DNA of 64,000 nucleotides from Stomorhina lunata. Taxonomy: Eukaryota > Arthropoda > Insecta > Diptera > Rhiniidae. The stretch lies in contig OW121742.1 of assembly GCA_933228675.1 (NCBI GenBank), positions 107,710,940-107,774,939 on the forward strand, given 5' to 3'. Every line of letters starts with the position of its first letter. The stretch's first letter is position 1. A program made the translations under genes and the position numbers. The notes under the pieces are model-generated. The model was not told the origin of the DNA and did no database searches. It was given only the letters and a program-made list of their open reading frames with translations. Positions 12,677 to 25,228 of this stretch are shown piece after piece.

Positions 12677-14219
12677 GTCGGTGGGAATAGTTTTCTATAT
12701 TTTTATCTTGAATTAATTATTGCCACCAGGAAATATTTTGTTCATAGCCATTTTTCGTTCTAAATAAATTTTAGCTTGTCTTATATTTATAAATTTTTCT
12801 TAAGGTCATTGCTATTGACGTAGTTTTTTTTTTCTTGTTATTTTTATTGTTTGTATATGATTTAAGTTTTGTTTTCTTTTTTTTGCGAATTTGTTTAAAT
12901 TTGTTGTATGCAACACAGTCGGCAAATTGCCAAGTTTTTGAAAAAAAAGCAGAAATAAAATAAAATGAAATAATCAAGCTGATGCATGCACACAAGTGCA
13001 CTAAAGTGACTAGAAGTGAGTAAGTACTAAAAGAGTACGTGTCACAAATATGACTAGTTGCTAAGGAGTGGGTAGATACTATCTAGATACAGAGAAAATA
13101 TTAAAAATTTAAGAATGAATATTCAATTTTTATAGCTGTTTGGTGAATTTTTATAAAATTTTTTGATTTTGAAAAAATTTCTTATGCTTAAGCTGAAAAA
13201 GCAAACGCGAATTATATGGTTAACTGCTAATAAAGCTCTTAATAATGCTTCAACATGTTCATGAAAGATTTGTGAACCAAAATTTAGTTTAAATGGGAAC
13301 TTTTAGTAGTAAACTTTACAAAGTGGAGGATTTTTTTCAAAATGTATATAGAAAATGTTGCAGCAACATGTTGCTGGAAAAATATTTAGAGAATAATAGG
13401 CGTAAAGCAGGATTTTTATATAATTTATGTACTAAACTTTAAAATAGAAGTGTTATTTCTTGCTTTTGAGTAACAAAAATGTTGCCTCAACATTGTTGCT
13501 AAACAAAATACTGCATATTTTTAATATTCCTTAAAAACCAAACCATTATTCTTTCAGAAAACACAATTCCAAAGGTCACCAATTAATTAAACAATTCCAT
13601 TACAAACAAATTCATTTAACTAAAAACAAACGTTGTACAAGTAACAGCAATAACAAGTTGATATTGTTCATAAGGCATTTTGTTAAATATTCAACAAACA
13701 AATAAGGAAATACTAATACGACCTTGAAAGTGAATTTCGAAAAAAAAAACGTAATCGTGCAATAGAAAAAAATTAGAAAAAATAGAAAAACGCTATTTGT
13801 ATGTGCAAACGACAGCCAAATTGATGAAAGTGAAAAGAGTTGAATGTTATCAGGAAATAAATTTTGCTTTTAATTTTTTTATTTTACTTTCATTCGATTT
13901 TATTTTTTATAGAAAATAAAAGCAAATGAAAACAGACATTGCAAATGTAGAGCAATTTTAAATTGGGTTAGTGGTAATAAAAATGAAAAAAATAAATAAA
14001 AGTAATTTAGCAACAACATAGAAAAAATCCAATAAAATAATTTACAATTTATTTTATAAGAGAAATTCTTATAAAAGAAATTATTAAATTTTATGCGCAA
14101 ATAGAAAAGTCCTTGAATACTCGTACGTATGAGTAATATGAGAATTTCATCAAGAAAAGAAATATTAAACATACGCCCCCATAAACTGCAATAACTTGAA
14201 TATGACATGCCCTAGTCTG
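12677..14219. other. Spacer with two dispersed palindrome copies
   Basis: A/T-rich unique sequence. TGTTGCAGCAACATGTTGC lies at about 13,358 and a variant, TGTTGCCTCAACATTGTTGC, at about 13,480, matching the motif cluster of 1.8-5.3 kb. Minus ORFs at 12771-13001 and 13900-14208 have Lys/Asn- or Phe/Leu-rich translations with no recognisable domain and no splice context, so I do not call them genes. Confidence 0.6.
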
Positions 14220-15290
14220 ACTTTTTTATAGAAAAGTTGACAGAAATGAAGACATTTCTAAAGAAACGTTGACCAAAGCAAGAAATTTCTATAGAAAAGT
14301 TAATAATAGGAAGAAATTTCTAAAGAAATGTTGACCAAAGGAAGACTTCTCTATAGAAAAGTTGACCAAAGGAAGACTTTTCTATAGAAAAGTTGACCAA
14401 AGGAAGACTTTTCTATAGAAAAGTTGACCAAAGGAAGACTTTTCTATAGAAAAGTTGATCAAAGGAAGACTTTTCTATAGAAAAGTTGACCAAAGGAAGA
14501 CTTTTCCATAGAAAAGTTGACCAAAGGAAGACTTTTCTATAGAAAAGTTGACCAAAGGAAGACTTTTCTATAGAAAAGTTGACCAAAGGAAGACTTTTCT
14601 ATAGAAAAGTTGACCAAAGGAAGACTTTTCTATAGAAAAGTTGACCAAAGGAAGACTTTTCTATAGAAAAGTTGACCAAAGGAAGACTTTTCTATAGAAA
14701 AGTTGACCAAAGGAAGACTTTTCTATAGAAAAGTTGACCAAAGGAAGACTTTTCTATAGAAAAGTTGACCAAAGGAAGACTTTTCTATAGAAAAGTTGAC
14801 CAAAGGAAGACTTTTCTATAGAAAAGTTGACCAAAGGAAGACTTTTCTATAGAAAAGTTGACCAAAGGAAGACTTTTCTATAGAAAAGTTGACCAAAGGA
14901 AGACTTTTCTATAGAAAAGTTGACCAAAGGAAGACTTTTCTATAGAAAAGTTGACCAAAGGAAGACTTTTCTATAGAAAAGCTGACCAAAGGAAGACTTT
15001 TCTATAGAAAAGCTGACCAAAGGAAGACTTTTCTACAAAAAAGTTGACCATAGGTAGACTTTTCTATAGAAAAGTTGACCAAAGGAAGACTTTTCTATAG
15101 AAAAGTTGACCAAAGGTAGACTTTTTTATAGAAAAGTTGACTAAAGAAAGACTTTTTGATAGAAAAGTTGACCAAAGGAAGACATTTTTAGAGAAAAATT
15201 GACCAAAGGGAGACACTTTTAGAGAAAAGTTGACCAAAGGGAGACACTTCTAGAGAAAAGTTGACTAAAGGAATACATTTCTATAAGCCG
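14220..15290 (-). repeat. 31-bp satellite array, minus orientation
   Basis: About 35 copies. The centre (about 14,340-15,000) matches the same consensus seen at 230-1,440 on the same strand. The right edge decays into units with GAGACACTT. Confidence 0.97.
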
Positions 15291-16251
15291 ACCGACCAAT
15301 TTTTCCATATACATTTTTTTTTATAAATTTTATATATATAAAAGTGTGTATGATATTAAACATTTTTCACACAATGTATCTACACATTTTCTAAGTATCG
15401 AAATATGAAAATAAATAAAAATACAATTTTGCAAAAAGTACCGACCACAAGCTCCAAACACCCCAAAAGACAAACAAATAAAATACAAATTAAGTAAAAC
15501 GATGGAAGCGACAAAAAAATAACAAAAATATTGTATGGAGCAAAAATACAAATTTACATAGATTGCGCATTGATATATTTGTAACCCAGTGGTTCAAAAT
15601 AGAGAACCGTCTCAATAATTAGAAAAGTAAATAGTCATTTAAAGATCAGCTGACAATTATTGCGCAAATATTGGCAATTTTTACAAAACAAAGATAAATG
15701 CCCGTAGGTTTGCGTTAAGATTACCCAATTTTGGGCTCTGCACATTGCGAATTAGCTTCAGAATGTAAAAAAGTGTTCACCTTTAACCCCCCAAAATAAG
15801 CTCTGATCAGAAAGGAAACTCAATTTACAAAATTTGAAGTCTCCTCCCAGTTTTGAAACTGCTGAGAAATCCGTATATGACCGAGGGTATGTGTTTGCTG
15901 TTATTTCACTTACTCACGAAATCAAAAACAAAAAAAACTTTTACAAACACTGTCTCACAAAATCCAAGAAACATACACACCCATACATGTCTATAAATGT
16001 GTATTTGGCATCAACACATTCGACGTTAGCGCCTCAGTCGACCTTGACCATCACAATAATTTTGTTTTTATTTTTGTTTTGGCTTTTTTATTGTTATTTT
16101 TAATTTTTTGCTTTGTATTTGTTGTTGTAGAAATTTTTGCTTAAATTTTGTTATTTTATAAATACAATTTTTTTGTTGTTATTTTTGAGGGTATAAAAAT
16201 TATTAAACAGAATTAGAAAGAAAATTCAAAATTTTTCCATAATAACTTTTT
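15291..16251. other. Spacer, no gene seen
   Basis: A/T-rich unique sequence between inverted 31-bp arrays. The ORFs at 15330-15551 (minus) and 15834-16103 (plus) lack codon-use or domain support. The second ends in poly-T sequence and has no conventional splice signals that I can pair. Confidence 0.55.
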
Positions 16252-17616
16252 TTCGTTAACTTTTCTCTTAAAATGACTTCCTAATGTCAAGTTTAATGAA
16301 ATGATTTCCTTTGGTCTTCCCTTGGTCAACTTTTCTATAGAAAAGTCTTCCTTTGGTCAACTTTTCTATAGAAAAGTCTTCCTTTGGTCAACTTTTCTAT
16401 AGAAAAGTCTTCATTTGGTCAACTTTTCTATAGAAAAGTCTTCCTTTGGTCAACTTTTCTATAGAAAAGTCTTCCTTTGGTCAACTTTTCTATAGAAAAG
16501 TCTTCCTTTGGTCAACTTTTCTATAGAAAAGTGTTCCTTTGGTCAACTTTTCTATAGAAAAGTCTTCCTTTGGTCAACTTTTCTATAGAAAAGTCTTCCT
16601 TTGGTCAACTTTTCTATAGAAAAGTCTTTCTTTGGTCAACTTTTCTATAGAAAAGTCTTCCTTTGGTCAACTTTTCTATAGAAAAGTCTTCCTTTGGTCA
16701 ACTTTTCTATAGAAAAGTCTTCCTTTGGTCAACTTTTCTATAGAAAAGTCTTCCTTTGGTCAACTTTTCTATAGAAAAGTCTTCCTTTGGTCAACTTTTC
16801 TATAGAAAAGTCTTCCTTTGGTCAACTTTTCTATAGAAAAGTCTTCCTTTGGTCAACTTTTCTATAGAAAAGTCTTCCTTTGGTCAACTTTTCTATAGAA
16901 AAGTCTTTAATTGGTCAACTTTTTTATAGAAAAGTCTTCCCTTGGTCAACTTTTCTATAGAAAAGTCTTCCTTTGGTCAACTTTTCTATAGGAAAGTCTT
17001 TCTTTGGTCAACTTTTGTATAGAAAGTCTTCCTTTGGTCATATTCTCTATAGAAAAGTCTTCCTTTGGTCAAGTTTTCTATAGAAAAATCTTCCTTTGGT
17101 CAAATTTTCTATAGAAAAGTCTTCCTTTGGTCAACTTTTCTTTAGAAAAGTCTTCCTTTGGTCAACTTTTCTATAGAAAAGTCTTCCTTTGGTCAACTTT
17201 TCTATAGAAAAGTCTTCCTTTGGTCAACTTTTCTATAGAAAAGTTTTCCTTTGGTCAACTTTTCTATAGAAAAGTCTTCCTTTGGTCAATTTTTCTATAG
17301 AAAAGTCTTCGTTTGGTCAACTTTTCTATAGAAAAGTCTTTCTTTGTTCTTTTTTTTAAAGAACTGTCTTTCGTGGGTCAAGTCTTTTATAAAAATGTCT
17401 TCCTTTTGTCAACTTTTCTGTAGAAATATCTTTCTTTATTCAATTTTTCTATAGAAATGTCTTTTTCCTTTCAATATTTTTAGAGAAAAGTCTTTCTTTG
17501 GTCAATTTTTGTATAGAAATGTCTTCCTGTGGTCAACTTTTCTATAGAAATATTTTCCTTTGTTTAACTTTTCTTTAGAAATGTCTTCCTTTGGTCAACT
17601 TTTCTAAAGAAATGTA
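16252..17616 (+). repeat. 31-bp satellite array, plus orientation
   Basis: About 44 copies. The homogeneous core, about 16,320-17,340, is the reverse complement of the core of the array at 14,340-15,000. Edges are diverged (ATGTCTT type on the right). Confidence 0.97.
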
Positions 17617-17644
17617 TTTTTTGACTTAAGATTTTCTAATAAAA

Positions 17645-17676
17645 TTTCTATTTATCTTCTCTTTCCAGGTATGTTT
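17645..17676 (+). promoter_or_regulatory. Candidate recursive (zero-length exon) splice site
   Basis: A pyrimidine-rich tract (ATTTATCTTCTCTTTCCAG) is followed directly by GTATGTTTTC, with the AG/GT junction at 17668/17669. An acceptor fused to a donor is the known form of ratchet sites in long fly introns, whose consensus is a pyrimidine tract plus CAG|GTAAGT. The downstream half, GTATGT, is a good but not perfect donor. If real, the site places this region inside a long plus-strand intron. A chance match is possible. Confidence 0.4.
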
Positions 17677-18639
17677 TCATTTTAATTTTAATTTGTATTT
17701 ATTATTGAGTAAGTACGCACTTTTTATAATTCCAATTTTTTCATATCTTATTAGAAATTGCCACATATTGTAGTTATTCTCTAATTAATTTCAAGGAAAC
17801 GCCCATTAATTATCTATTTTTGCCATTCTAAGTTGGTTTATTCCTGGCAATTTCCTGCTAATATTTGTTGCTCTAAATAGCCCTAAAGTAAGATAAGCAA
17901 AGAATATTAGAAGGGGATTAGATAAAACCATATTTCCAATGTCATTATCAATGATGACCAATGTCAGCAGAGTTTAAACATTAGGACTCATAAAGCCCCT
18001 CTTACCCACATGTTGTGGTTTTAATGAAATCAAGTTCAAGTAGAAATTCGTAGTTACTTTCAGTTTGTTCTTGAAATCATACTACAAGTAACCTTTAGCT
18101 CTCCAACTTTCTCTAGCCTTAACATTGAGTTTCTGTTCGTGCTCAATAACCTTTTGGAAAGACACGTTATTTGCTGTTGCTGATAACCTTTAAATTTTGT
18201 TGATGTTTCTTTTTTGCAATACGAAAATTATAAATGAAATTATTACAGAAAATTTTTTCTCTTATAGTTAATTTTCAGTTCACTTTATGTTTGTTTACTT
18301 CCCTTCCCCGTTCTGCCATGGTTTGGCAACAGTTTGCCAAGCCGGCTGTTTTGTGTTTCCGTTTCCGTTTAATCTTCCATTTTTGCAACAACTTGTTAGA
18401 TTATGTTGTTGTTAGTAAATGTCCCTCCATAAACAAAAACATTTATTAAGAGAGTAAGAAATTGAGTAAACATTTTAACGGTTTTTGTTAAAACACTAAA
18501 ATGGGAGAGTTGAAAACACAACATGAGAAGAGTAAATAACTGTTAGTTTTAATACATAAATATATAGAAGTCTTGTGTTAACTATAAGCAATATAAGAGT
18601 ACGAAATCTCTTAAAAGTATAAGAAATAAACTAAAACTT
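17677..18639. other. Spacer, no gene seen
   Basis: Unique A/T-rich sequence following the recursive-splice-like site. The plus ORF at 18234-18449 has no domain that I recognise and no clear splice borders. Confidence 0.55.
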
Positions 18640-20540
18640 AAAAAGTTCACCACAGGTAGACATTTCTATAGAAAACATGACCAAATGGAGACATTTCTAA
18701 AGAAAAATTGACCAAAGGGAGACATTTTTAAAGAAAAGTTGAACAAAGGGGCCAATTCTATAGAAAAGTTGACCAAATGGTGACAATTCTATAAAAAAGT
18801 TGACCAAAGGGAGACATTTATAAAGAAAAGTTGACCAAAGGAAGACATTTCGAAAGAACAGTTTACCAAAAAGAGACATATCTACAAAAAACTTGATCAA
18901 AAGGAGACATTTCTATAGAAAAGTTGATCAAAGGAAGACAATTCTATAGAAAAGTTGACCAAAGGGAGACATTTATAAAGAAAAGTTGACCAAAGGAAGA
19001 CATTTCGAAAGAACAGTTGACCAAAAAGAGACATATCTACAAAAAAATTGATCAAAAGGAGACATTTCTATAGAAAAGTTGACCAAAGGGAGACATTTCT
19101 ATAGAAAAGTTGACCAAAGGGAGACATTTCTATAGAAAAGTTGACCAAAGGGAGACATTTCTATAGAAAAGTTGACCAACGGGAGACATTTCTATAGAAA
19201 AGTTGACCAACGGGAGACATTTCTATAGAAAAGTTGACCAAAGGGAGAAATTTCTATAGAAAAGTTGACCAAAGGGAGACATTTCTATAGAAAAGTTGAC
19301 CAAAGGGAGACATTTCTATAGAAAAGTTGACCAAAGGGAGACATTTCTATAGAAAAGTTGACCAAAGGGAGACATTTCTATAGAAAAGTTGACCAAATGG
19401 AGACATTTCTATAGAAAAGTTGACCAAAGGAGACATTTCTATAGAAAATTTGACCAAAAGGAGACATTTCTTGTAAAAAGTTGAACAAATAAAGACACTC
19501 CCAAAGAAAAGTTGACCAAAGGAAGACATTTCTGTAGAAAAGTTAAACAAAGGTTAATCAAAGGGAAACATTTGTAAAGAAAAGTTGAGCATATGAAGAT
19601 ATTTCTAGCGAAATTTTTATATATTTCTTTAATAGAGGAAGGCTTTTCTATAGAAAAGTTGACCAAAGGAAGATGAACAAAGGGAGACATATCTATAGAA
19701 AAGTTGATCAAAGGGAGACATTTCTATAGAAAAGTTGGCCAAAGGAGACATTTCTATAGAAAATTTGACTTGTACAAAGTTGAACAAATAAAAACACTTC
19801 TAAAGAAAAGTTGACCAAAGAAAGACATTTCTGTAGAAAAGTTGAACAAAGGGAGACATATCTATAGAAAAGTTGATCAAAGGGAAACATTTCTAAAGAA
19901 AAGTTGAGCAAATGAAGATATTTCTAGAGAAAAGTTGATCCCAGAGAGACATTTCTATAGAAGACATTTCTATGGAAAAGTTGACCAAAAGAAGATTTTA
20001 AATATATTTCCTTAAAAGAGTTGACCAAAGGAAGGCTTTTCTATAGAAAAGTTGACCAAAGGAAGACATTTCTGTAGAAAAGTTGATCAAGGGAAAACAT
20101 TTCTAGAGAAAAGTTGAGACATTTCTATAGAAAAGTTGACCAAAGCGAGACATTTCAGTGGAAAAGTTGACCAAAGGAAGACTTTTCTATAGAAATGTTG
20201 ACCAAAAGAAGACCTTTCTATAAACAAATTTACCAAAGAAAAGCTTTTCTATAGAAAAGTTGACCAAAGGAAAACTTTTCTATAGAAAAGTTGACCGAAG
20301 GATGACTATTCTATAGAAAAGTTGACCAAAGGAAGACTTTTCTTTAGAATAGTTGAGCAAAGGAAGACTTTTCTGTAGAAAAATTGACCAAAGGAAGACT
20401 TTTCTGTAGAAAACTTGATTAAAGCAAGACTTTTCTCTAGAAAAGTTGACCAAAGGAAGATTGATAAAAGATGATAAAAGTTGACCATTGGAAGACTTAT
20501 CTATAGAATAGTTCATCAAAGGAAGACCTTTCTATAGATA
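18640..20540 (-). repeat. 31-bp satellite array, minus orientation, with higher-order repeats
   Basis: About 60 copies, mostly of the variant with GGGAGACATTT on the plus strand. Higher-order structure is visible: the private variant CGAAAGAACA recurs at 18851 and 19006, exactly 155 bp (5 x 31) apart within otherwise matching blocks. A block at about 19,434-19,615 recurs at about 19,746-19,930. ORFs in this range are repeat translations. Confidence 0.95.
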
Positions 20541-22366
20541 TCGAGACTTTTAATTTATATTAATTTTGTATAAAAATTTCTTTCTCGACATTAAAATTAA
20601 AACCTTTATTCCCAAGATATATCTGTAATGCAACCCAATAATTTTTTTTTGCGCTAAGTTGCGCTATTTTGAAATACAGAATATTTTTTTGCTGAAGAAT
20701 TCGAAAAAATATCCACTTTTTTCTGTTGAATATTAACGAAAACCTTTCGATTTTTTCAGAAGATTGTAAGGAAAATTGCATAAAATTATAGTCAATTAAA
20801 AACATTAACAATAATCTGCGTTAATTTGCGGCATTTGAATATATATTTAGTTTTAGAAAAGTGATTAGAAAAAAAATTGGTATTGCTTTCGTTGTATATT
20901 TGTGGGTAAAAATTAGTGAAATCTTTTCTTCTCCGAACTAAAATTGAAAACCTAAATTGCTACGTAGTCTAGAGCATGAGATGCACTTAACAATATTTGC
21001 CCCAAGTTGCGCCTTCTATTTTTCTGTTAGTCATTTGAACACAATTTTTTTTAAAAGAAGAATTTTATTTCTATATACATATAAACAGGTTTGATGTGGA
21101 TTAGATTCATTTACTTTAGATATTTTTTCTTTTTATTCAAATTTGATTTTAAATTCTTTCCAATCTGGTAACCCAAAAAGCTTTTATCTTCTCTTCACTA
21201 GCGCCAACTCTTGTTTATTTGATGCACTTTTTAGTTGCATTTAAAAGCTTTTTAACTCACATACGGGCAAAGCTTTTTCATGAAAAACTAATGCAACTTT
21301 TATTGAACAAAACATTAGATTTTCTATGCAGTTAACATTAAATGAGATTACAGTGCATAGGAAAGCTTTTAAAGTGCATAACCGGAAATGCAATGTTTTC
21401 CACTAGTAGTTACACTAACAAATAACAGATGTCGCCTTGATGTAATGTAATTTAACAGGGTGTTAAATGCAATATTGTAAAATCTTTTAGAAAACTAATT
21501 GCGCATTTAAATTTCTAAAAAATCTACAAACATCCAATCCAATTTTCCTATTTCAATATTTAACTTTGAAATTTAATATTGTTTTTAACCTTTATATTTA
21601 CCCGCTTTCTTTCCTTATCAATTTCCTAACCACCCTTAACAAAATATAAATAAAAATTCATGGTCAACCCATTCCTACACCACAACTCAATTCCCCCTTT
21701 TTACCAATAAATAGCAAAAATCAATGGCAAAAGTAAAGCCATCATCATCCCTTCCTCGATAAGCTCAAAAAAGAACCACAGGTTATTTCTGTTGCCAAAG
21801 GACACACAAACAAATTCTCTGGCAAACTTTTCAAACCAAACAAAAATTGCTTATTCCCAAAGTGAGAGTCTATCACCCACTTTGTTGGAAGGCATTTAGA
21901 ATACGGGCCACCCTTGCCTTAAAAATTATTGCGTATGGTTAGGTCTCCCTTAATGCCCCATTAATTTACTTTCGAAAGACAAAATAACTGGATTTACAAA
22001 TGTAACTTTTGGTGGTTGATTTGCTTCTACACGTTAACGGAAGTTAACGTGGGGGCTACACGTGTATGCGTTGAATATTAAGGATTTTGAAAAACTGTTT
22101 CAAATCCGAATTTCCTTGAAAGCCATTTTGTATGTATTTGTGTGTGTGTGTCTTCAACAATTCTGTTGAAGTTGTAGACTACAAATAAAACGTGGCAAAG
22201 CAGGATTTATACTTGATAGAATTTGAGATTTATTAAAAAGTTTAGGAATTAAAAAAGGGGAGAAAATAAATATAATAAATTGCGAAAAATAAATTATTGA
22301 AGTGGTTTGAATATTTAGCCTAGGGGGAATAAATATCAAAATATTCGAACTAGGAAAAGACTTACA
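20541..22366. other. Spacer, no gene seen
   Basis: A/T-rich unique sequence with a short (GT)n run near 22,138-22,151. The minus ORF 20560-20811 is Lys/Phe/Ile-rich and unsupported. The stretch 21,640-22,080 is somewhat less A/T-rich but shows no ORF. Confidence 0.55.
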
Positions 22367-24280
22367 GGCTAAATTGGCTAAAGATAGTTGACCAAATCGA
22401 CTATAGATAGTCGACCAAATCGACTTTAAATAGTCGACCAAATCAACTATAGATAGTCGACCAAATCGACTATAAATAGACTTTAGATAGTCGAACAAAT
22501 CGACTATAGATGGTCGACCACATCGACTATAAATAGTCGAACAAATCAACTATAGAAAGTCGACCAAGTCGACCCTACATGGTCGACCAAATTGACTATA
22601 AATGGTCGGCCAAATCGACTATAGTTAGTCGACCAAATCGACCACAGTTGGTCGACCAAGTCGACTATAAATAGTCGACCAACTCAACTATAGATAGTCT
22701 ACCAAATCGACTATAAATAGTCGACCAAATCGACTATGGATAGTCGACCAAATCAACTTTAGATAGTCAACCAAATCGACTGTAGATAGTCGACCAAATC
22801 GACTGGAGATAGTCAACCAAATCGACTAATGATAGTCAACCAAATCGACCACAGCTAGTCGAGCAAATTGACTAAAGATAGTCGAGCAAATTGACTAAAG
22901 ATAGTCGACCAAATCGACTTTACATAGTCGACCAAATTAACTATAGATAGTCGACCAAATCGACTATAGATAGTCGACCAAATGGACTTTAGAAAGTCGA
23001 CCAAATCGACTGTAGATAGTCGACCTAATCGACTTTACATAGTCGACCAAATCAACTATAGATAGTCTACCAAATCGACTATAAATAGTCGACCAAATCG
23101 ACTATAGATAGTCGACCAAATCAACTTTAGATAGTCAACCAAATGGACTGTAGATAGTCGACCAAATCGACTGAAGATAGTCAATCAAATCGACTAATGA
23201 TAGTCGACCAAATCGACTATAGATAGTCGACCAAATGGACTATAGATAGTCGACCAAATCGACTATAGATAGTCGACCTAATCGACTTTACATAGTCGAC
23301 CAAATCAACTATAGATATTCGACCAAATCGGCTATAGATAGTCGACCAAATCGACTATAGATAGTCGACCAAATCGACTATAGCTAGTCGAGCAGATTGG
23401 CTAAAGATAGTCGACCAAATCGACTGGTGATAGTCAACCAAATCGACTAATAATAGTAAACCAAATCGACTTTACATAGTCGACCAAATCAACTATAGAT
23501 AGTCGAGCAAATCGACTATAGATAGTCAACCAAATCGACAATAGATAGTCAACCAAATCGACTATAGACAGTCGACCAGATCAACTATAGATAGTCGACC
23601 AAATCGACTCTAGATAGTCGAACAATTCGACTCTAGATAGTCGACCACATCGACTATAGATAGTCGACTGGTCGATTGGAGATAGTAAACCAAATCGACT
23701 ATAGGTAGTCAACCAAATCGTCCACAGATAGTCAACCAAATCGACTATATATAGTCGAGCAAATCGACTATAGATATTCAAACAAATCGACTACAGATAT
23801 TCGACCAAATCGACTATAGATTGTCGACCAAATCGACCTATAGATAGCCGACCAAATCGACTATAGATAGTCGACCAAATTGACTATAGTTAATCGAACA
23901 AATGGACTATAGATAGTCGACCAATTCGACTAAAGATAGTCGACCAAATCGACTATAGATAGTCGACCAAATTGACTATAGTTAATCGAACAAATGGACT
24001 ATAGATAGTCGACCAATTCGACTAAAGATAGTCGATCAAATCGACTATAGATATTCAACCAAATCGACTACAGATATTCGACCAAATCGACTATAGATTG
24101 TCGATCAAATCAACTATAGATAGTCGATCAAATCGACTATAGATAGTCGACCAAATCGACTACAGATAGGCGACCAAATCGACTAAAGATAGTCGACCAA
24201 ATCGATAGATAGTCAACCAAATCGACCATAGATAGTCGACCAAATCAACTATAGATAGTCGACCAAATCGACTTTATATA
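22367..24280 (-). repeat. 23-bp satellite array, minus orientation
   Basis: Tandem 23-bp units; the plus-strand reading is GTCGACCAAATCGACTATAG followed by ATA. About 83 copies. Higher-order repeats are visible: the variant GTCTACC recurs at 22697 and 23065 (368 bp, 16 x 23) inside matching blocks, and TAATCGAACAAATGG recurs at 23891 and 23983 (92 bp, 4 x 23). ORFs at 22154-22549 and 23581-23781 are repeat translations (Tyr-Ser-Arg-Phe-Gly motifs). Confidence 0.97.
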
Positions 24281-25228
24281 GCTGCTATTCCTGTGCGTAG
24301 TCAAAGGCCAAGTCTCTAGCCTGGGCATAATCGAGTTCATTTCCTTCCAATAGACAAGAAGCTGTCAGTGATTTCTGGACCTTGAATTTAAATAAGGACC
24401 ATAAATCTATTAGTTCTTACTAAAAATTGTTTTAATTCCTCATTTTATAAAATAATACTCTTATACAAATCTTTTGATTTCTCTGCCATTTATTAAGATT
24501 TTGGAACTTCCTATGAATTTCTAAAATGCAAAAAATTACAAATAACGAATATTTATTGTTCATTTTATTTGACAACTCTACACGCGTTTACACTTAAGAT
24601 TAAATATCATTGTTTATTTTTATCTTGCCATTTTATACAAATCTCCCTCCCCTTCCCTTCCTACAAGAGCCTAAAATATAGGACTCCAAAAATATATAGA
24701 ACACAATTCCCATAATTTAGGTTTATTTTCTCTATAACGAAAAGGTTCATATAAATAATACTTATACATTTTGTTATTATATAAAGAAAATTAAACAGAA
24801 ATAAAGTTCTCTTTAGGTTTTTGTATGTAAGTATGTACTCCTGCTGTCTTTAGCCTAAATTTTATTTGTGTATATTTATTATATACTTTTGGTATTTTGT
24901 ATATAAAAACAAAGTAAATAGGTGAACGACCGTAGATAAAACCCGACCTTCAAAATAATCTGGGCCAAGTGAAATAAATAGTCTTTTTACGATGTATGTA
25001 TATATTTGTTTGTATTGCTTTAAGTATTAGAGCGTGTGTTTGTGTATGTTGGTGTAAGTGTGTTTTGCAATGTTTTTTAGTCTCTCAGTTTCCCTCTCTT
25101 TTGTAAAGAGCTTGAGTTGGCTTTGATGTTGGCAATGCTTTTGACGATGTTATGATGCTGTAGAATAACAGTTAAATAGTGTGACCATAGAGGAAGGAAT
25201 TTGAAATTGCACGAATGAATATATAATC
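24281..25228. other. Spacer, no gene seen
   Basis: A/T-rich unique sequence with TG-rich stretches near 25,030-25,065. It separates inverted 23-bp arrays. No ORF above noise. Confidence 0.6.
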
